Shown piece after piece: positions 60,512 to 64,000 of a stretch of DNA of 64,000 nucleotides (positions within the stretch are counted from its first letter, which is position 1; every line of letters starts with the position of its first letter). Made by a program: the position numbers and the translations under genes. The stretch covers positions 1,176,245 to 1,240,244 of the forward strand of contig QEOQ01000460.1 in the NCBI GenBank assembly GCA_010279815.1, in the 5' to 3' direction. The notes beneath the pieces were generated by a model. The model made no database searches and had not been told where the DNA came from. It saw nothing but the letters and a program-made list of their open reading frames with translations. The stretch comes from Brachionus plicatilis. Lineage: Eukaryota > Rotifera > Eurotatoria > Ploima > Brachionidae.

Positions 60512-61018
60512 AAAATAAAAAGTAATGAAGTAATGAAATTTGATATTTGAATTTGATAATGAAAAATTGGATAAAAATTTTACCATAATCAATATAAATC
60601 CCTATTTACATTCTTCTTTTAAAATTTGACTTATCAATTAAATCCTTAAGGATAATTCAAAAAATTTGAATTATCTATAATTATCTAGTCATTAGTGCCA
60701 TGAAAAAAAATTTGCCGTAAAATCTTCAGAACACTTTAGCCTTAACTCACCTTAATTAATCCCAATTTATTTGAATCATTTTTAATTAATTGACTCAAGA
60801 TAAAATAATTAAAATAAATTTAAAATTTTTTTATCACCAAAAATCATCATTTTTCTAAAATTTCTTTTTGCATTCTAAAAAAACTCTCGTATAATAAAAA
60901 TGCTTTTTTGTCTAAAAATACTTAAGTAAATTTAAAATAATTTTTTATAAAAACACTCTTTAATTAAGAAAAAAATTATGAAGATATTTAAAAAATATTT
61001 ATTAGAAAAGAAAAAAAA
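60512..61018. other. Intergenic, nothing recognised
   Basis: AT-rich sequence between the hairpin and the convergent end of the TRIM-like gene. No feature is supported. Confidence 0.4.
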
Positions 61019-62863
61019 TTAAAAGACAGCAATTTTTGGTGTATTGGACAAAATAGTGGCCAAAAAACCAAATTTAGTCAAACTATACGAAGTTATGCAA
61101 CCATTTAAACTGGTTTCATCACAAACCATCGCCGAAAAAACAATCTTTCTACTTTTAAGATCATAAACAACCATTTTTTTTGAACTGTAACAAATAAACA
61201 AAATTTCGTTTTGAATTTTGTTTTGAGATAAAACATAAAAATTTGTAAAATAATTTTCAATTTCGACTTCTTGCAAATGAAGTCCTGTGTTCAAGTCTAA
61301 TACGGTCACAGTTGTTCCATTGACAGTCACTTGAGATGTGTAAAGAAAAGATGATTTGATGCACATAAAATTATGAGTCCGCTTTATAAAATACTTATAA
61401 CTTGAATTTATGTCCTGACCAAATATGGTTAAAAGATTCAAATTCATGTCATAAACATTTACAAATGGAATTGTGTTTTTGAAAATGAATATTTTTTCTT
61501 CATTTAAACAAGCTGAAATGGGAAATATTTGAGAAGAATTGGCTTCAATCAAATGATTGGTATCCGTTACTTTTAAACTTTTTACCAAATTCAAGTCCGA
61601 ATTGTACAAATTCAACTCAAAAGTTTTATTAAGGTCGTTTTGATTTTTTTCCATGGTAAATAAAAGATGGCAAGAATTGGTACTTATACAGCGAACAGTG
61701 GACTTGTTAATGCTCAAAGATTTTGTGATGAAACCGTCTGAATTTACTAGATAAAAATCAGTGTTTAAATCGTTTGAACTGGAATTTCCGTATCGTGCAC
61801 ACAGAATTAGACAATCTACCAAATCCAAAGTGTATACACTAAAATACTTAAAATTGTTTTCATCTAAATCAATTTCTTTTGTCAAATCTAGTTCAGATAT
61901 GTAATGCAGCTTTGTTTTTTTGTCCTCGATTATTTCATTTAAATGGAATAAATTCTGGTTATTAGATTCCAAATTGTTGTCTTGATGCTTAAAAACTGTT
62001 TGTATTTGAGTACAATTGAGCAGTCCAAGAGAAAATTGGTCTATTTTGTAATCAGGATTGAGCTTAAAAGTAACTTTCTTTTCCATCATAATATAAGAAT
62101 TGAACTCTTTGAGCTTAGTGTCTAATAATTTGGAAAAATCTTCGATCAAATTATTAGTCGACTCGTTGGGCTCTGCTAGTTCATCATTTAAATAAAACTG
62201 AATTGTTTCTGAGTCCAGTTTATTGGCATTGATTAAATTTTCCAATTCCTTCCAAAATTGGCTCGTTTTGTCCACATTGGTAACGCAACTCTTTTCAAAC
62301 TCTTCCAATTCTTTGACCAATTTTGAATAATTTTCATTTAAGTCTTTCAATAAATTGTTCTGAAAAAAATTGTTGATTCGTTTTCGAACTAGATCGTTGC
62401 TTTTTTTTATTTCACTCTCAAAATTTTGGCTTGTTGATTGAAAATTTTTCATATTATCAATTAAATTTTTGATCGGATCTAATTGTTGGTAAACATGACC
62501 AAGATTAAATGAAGCTGTTTTGTTGATCGTTGTCAAAGAATTGAGTTTTGAATTTGTTTTGTTGTTTATGCTGTCCAGAAGAGAAAGTCGCCGGTCAATT
62601 GGAACATTTTCGCTGTTAACTGGATGAAGTTGGTTGCATAAGCGACAGCATGCTGTACTAGTGTTAAGGTTTAATTTCACTATTACCAAATCGGAATTTT
62701 GATTTCTGTCGTCGAAAAGATCAATCTCTGAGTCTGATTCTATCAAGTTGTTTTTCTCATCAAAATAGTATCGAACATCAGAGTCTTTTTTTTGACATTT
62801 GATAATTTCAATTGTATCATTGGAAGCTTTAGAGCACAATTCACCAAAACCTAGTTCCATCAT
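61019..62863 (-). CDS. TRIM-like protein: Cys-rich segment, coiled coil, beta-propeller-like C-terminus; no RING
   Basis: One exon of 614 residues. Residues about 55-90 carry a short Cys/His segment (CCRLCNQLHPV), likely a remnant or variant of a B-box-like finger. No RING is visible. Residues about 110-260 are coiled-coil (NLIDNMKNFQ, ENYSKLVKELEEFEKSC). The C-terminal ~300 residues are repeated beta-strand-like blocks (YFSVYTLDLVDCLILCARYG, VNVYDMNLNLLTIFGQD, GTTVTVLDLNTGLHLQEVEI, KMVVYDLKSRKIVF), as in NHL/WD-type propellers. Similar single-exon proteins occur in rotifers, sometimes with a RING; that comparison is from memory. Substrate and ligase activity are unknown. It starts 75 bp from the divergent small membrane-protein gene. 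Confidence 0.7.
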   Translation of the reverse strand: MMELGFGELCSKASNDTIEIIKCQKKDSDVRYYFDEKNNLIESDSEIDLFDDRNQNSDLVIVKLNLNTSTACCRLCNQLHPVNSENVPIDRRLSLLDSINNKTNSKLNSLTTINKTASFNLGHVYQQLDPIKNLIDNMKNFQSTSQNFESEIKKSNDLVRKRINNFFQNNLLKDLNENYSKLVKELEEFEKSCVTNVDKTSQFWKELENLINANKLDSETIQFYLNDELAEPNESTNNLIEDFSKLLDTKLKEFNSYIMMEKKVTFKLNPDYKIDQFSLGLLNCTQIQTVFKHQDNNLESNNQNLFHLNEIIEDKKTKLHYISELDLTKEIDLDENNFKYFSVYTLDLVDCLILCARYGNSSSNDLNTDFYLVNSDGFITKSLSINKSTVRCISTNSCHLLFTMEKNQNDLNKTFELNLYNSDLNLVKSLKVTDTNHLIEANSSQIFPISACLNEEKIFIFKNTIPFVNVYDMNLNLLTIFGQDINSSYKYFIKRTHNFMCIKSSFLYTSQVTVNGTTVTVLDLNTGLHLQEVEIENYFTNFYVLSQNKIQNEILFICYSSKKMVVYDLKSRKIVFSAMVCDETSLNGCITSYSLTKFGFLATILSNTPKIAVF

Positions 62864-62938
62864 TTTTATTTAATTTTTGATTTGATATTTTAGTCAGTAA
62901 AAATGTAAGCTTTTTAAATAAAAAGTTGTACCGTAATT
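62864..62938. promoter_or_regulatory. Short head-to-head promoter between TRIM-like and membrane-protein genes
   Basis: Only 75 bp separate the two divergent start codons, so transcription start sites must overlap or lie inside the coding flanks. No specific motif is claimed. Confidence 0.4.
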
Positions 62939-63163
62939 ATGAGTGCTTTTTTATCTAAATTAGTATTTGGACTACAATTAGCTCATGCACTTTTAGTTTT
63001 TTACACGGTTTTAAAGTTCTTAGTCCTTTGGAAAACACTGTTTGATTTAAAATATGGTGGGAGAAAAGTCGAAATTTTAGACAAAATTTTAATTTCAATC
63101 AAAAATATAAATTTAATTTTGCTTGTTTTTACTTTATCTATTTTATTTAATTGGGTCATTTAG
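62939..63163 (+). CDS. Small two-helix membrane protein, unidentified
   Basis: The 74-residue frame begins at an ATG. It has a first hydrophobic helix at about residues 10-32 (LQLAHALLVFYTVLKFLVLW), a basic loop (KYGGRKVEILDKI), and a second helix at about 53-72 (INLILLVFTLSILFNW). A small two-helix hairpin of this length resembles ER/Golgi membrane subunits such as YOS1/IER3IP1 or TMEM258, but no specific residue match is convincing. There is no stop or splice signal inside the frame. Real coding is supported by its start near a divergent gene and by the hydrophobic pattern, but codon content alone would not prove it. Confidence 0.5.
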   Translation: MSAFLSKLVFGLQLAHALLVFYTVLKFLVLWKTLFDLKYGGRKVEILDKILISIKNINLILLVFTLSILFNWVI

Positions 63164-63628
63164 ATTTTTCAGGAATATTTTCTATAAAAATTATTCAAAT
63201 CGCTCATTGTAAATTTAGAGATTGGAAAAATTTCACCAAAAAATATATCATCGATCTTTAAAAATATACTTTAATTTAAATAAAAAAAATTTTGCTTTTT
63301 TGTTTTAAAATAAAAAAAGGCGAATTGAATCTTGACAAATCAACTTTAAATATATAGCAAAAATAATGTAAAAATAATTATTCTTATAAGCCATTTTAAC
63401 TTGCATTGAATTCTATTTGAATAAAAATAAATAATTTTTTTTCTATACATTCATTAATTGAGCACCCTCCAAAAATTGGCAACGAAATCAAATTTTGATG
63501 AACAAAAAAATAAAGAAGTGAAAATAAAAATTACACATAGACATTATTTTGAATTATATATATAAATATACGTGTAAATTAGAATATTAACCATTTATTG
63601 TATTGTTAGATTATCAATTCTTTCAAAC

Positions 63629-63970
63629 ATGAGCGATTCGAATCCAAGTTTGATGGAGAGCATTATGAAGAAGGCCAGTGAAACTGTGGCCAATATATTT
63701 GCCAATACGGATACCATTAGTTCTAATTTAACAAACGGAACAAATGAAACCGAAAAATTTAAAGCCACACCTGAAGGCCTTTTTTTAGCTTACTCAAGCT
63801 TGGTCGTGATGGCACTTATTCCAATAATAGTTGGCAGCTTTAAGTCAGTAAAGCATCAATCAAATCAAAAAGAATCTGGTGAAGAAATTGAGACAATGTC
63901 AACCAGAGAAGCAGCTCTTTTTCCTGTCATAGCCAGCGTAACTCTTTTCGGAATTTATCTTGTCTTTCAA
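63629..63970 (+). CDS. HM13: Signal peptide peptidase (HM13), first exon only
   Basis: Signal peptide peptidase is an intramembrane aspartyl protease of the ER that cleaves signal-peptide remnants. The first exon encodes 114 residues and ends at a gt donor (63971-63972); the rest is outside the window. The lumenal N-terminus has potential N-glycosylation sites (NLTNGTNETE). Then ATPEGLFLAYSSLVVMALIP forms the first helix, followed by a cytosolic ETMSTREAALFPVI and a second helix (VTLFGIYLVFQ), matching the family N-terminus. The catalytic YD and GLGD motifs are beyond the edge. Confidence 0.93.
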
Positions 63971-64000
63971 GTAAAAGCACTAATTTTTTTAAAACTAATT

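Overview
This is a eukaryotic, animal nuclear window. It is very AT-rich, its genes are split by mostly 45-70 bp GT-AG introns, and many proteins are recognisable animal orthologues. SKOR/CORL (a bilaterian SKI-family corepressor), ciliary CEP131 and ARMC2, UVRAG, GOLPH3, ESS2, a KDEL receptor, glucosidase II beta and signal peptide peptidase rule out bacteria and fungi. Compact genes, very low GC, jockey/CR1-like LINEs and a TRIM-like coiled-coil/beta-propeller protein fit a monogonont rotifer (Brachionus type). That assignment is inference from memory and was not tested.

Layout. 1-781: LINE 3' end. 1200-6293 (+): CEP131. 6294-10203: gene-poor, with a foldback element. 10204-11652 (+): medium-chain zinc dehydrogenase with a likely mitochondrial leader. 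13082-13562 (-): unknown small gene. 14365-15437: Tc1 and pogo-like transposon remains. 15739-16179 (+): unknown two-exon gene. 17855-18757 (+): proline-rich protein. 20154-25157 (-): 920-residue protein of eight EF-hand-like units, with a GC-rich island in its largest intron. 25515-26575 (-): CR1-like LINE. 27578-28621 (-): SKOR. 30550-32210 (+): decayed LINE. 32599-33906 (-): UVRAG. 36040-36973 (-): GOLPH3. 40080-40569: inverted-repeat element. 40792-42251 (-): ESS2, head-to-head with a fast-evolving coiled-coil gene at 42504-44391 (+). 44841-47854 (+): ARMC2. 48444-49509 (+): KDEL receptor. 49875-50633 (-): emerin-like LEM protein. 51985-57190: transposon-rich, with a Tc1 relic and one LINE inserted in another. 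57202-59015 (+): glucosidase II beta. 60322-60511: long perfect-like hairpin. 61019-62863 (-): TRIM-like protein. 62939-63163 (+): small two-helix membrane protein. 63629-63970 (+): first exon of signal peptide peptidase, cut by the window edge.

Functional themes. Several genes serve the secretory pathway: KDEL receptor, glucosidase II beta, GOLPH3 and signal peptide peptidase, with UVRAG in endosome/autophagy traffic. CEP131 and ARMC2 serve cilia or flagella. LEM and ESS2 act at the nuclear envelope and spliceosome. They are neighbours, not an operon; most are transcribed independently. Exon models for CEP131, the dehydrogenase, the EF-hand gene, GOLPH3, ESS2, the coiled-coil gene, ARMC2, the KDEL receptor, the LEM gene and glucosidase II beta were joined by eye and all close in frame.

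No defence system or other clearly new multi-gene system was seen. The most unusual items are the GGCC-rich island flanked by direct repeats, the eight-unit EF-hand protein, the dehydrogenase of mainly bacterial type, the pogo derivative that keeps only its DNA-binding end, and the textbook nested LINE insertion.
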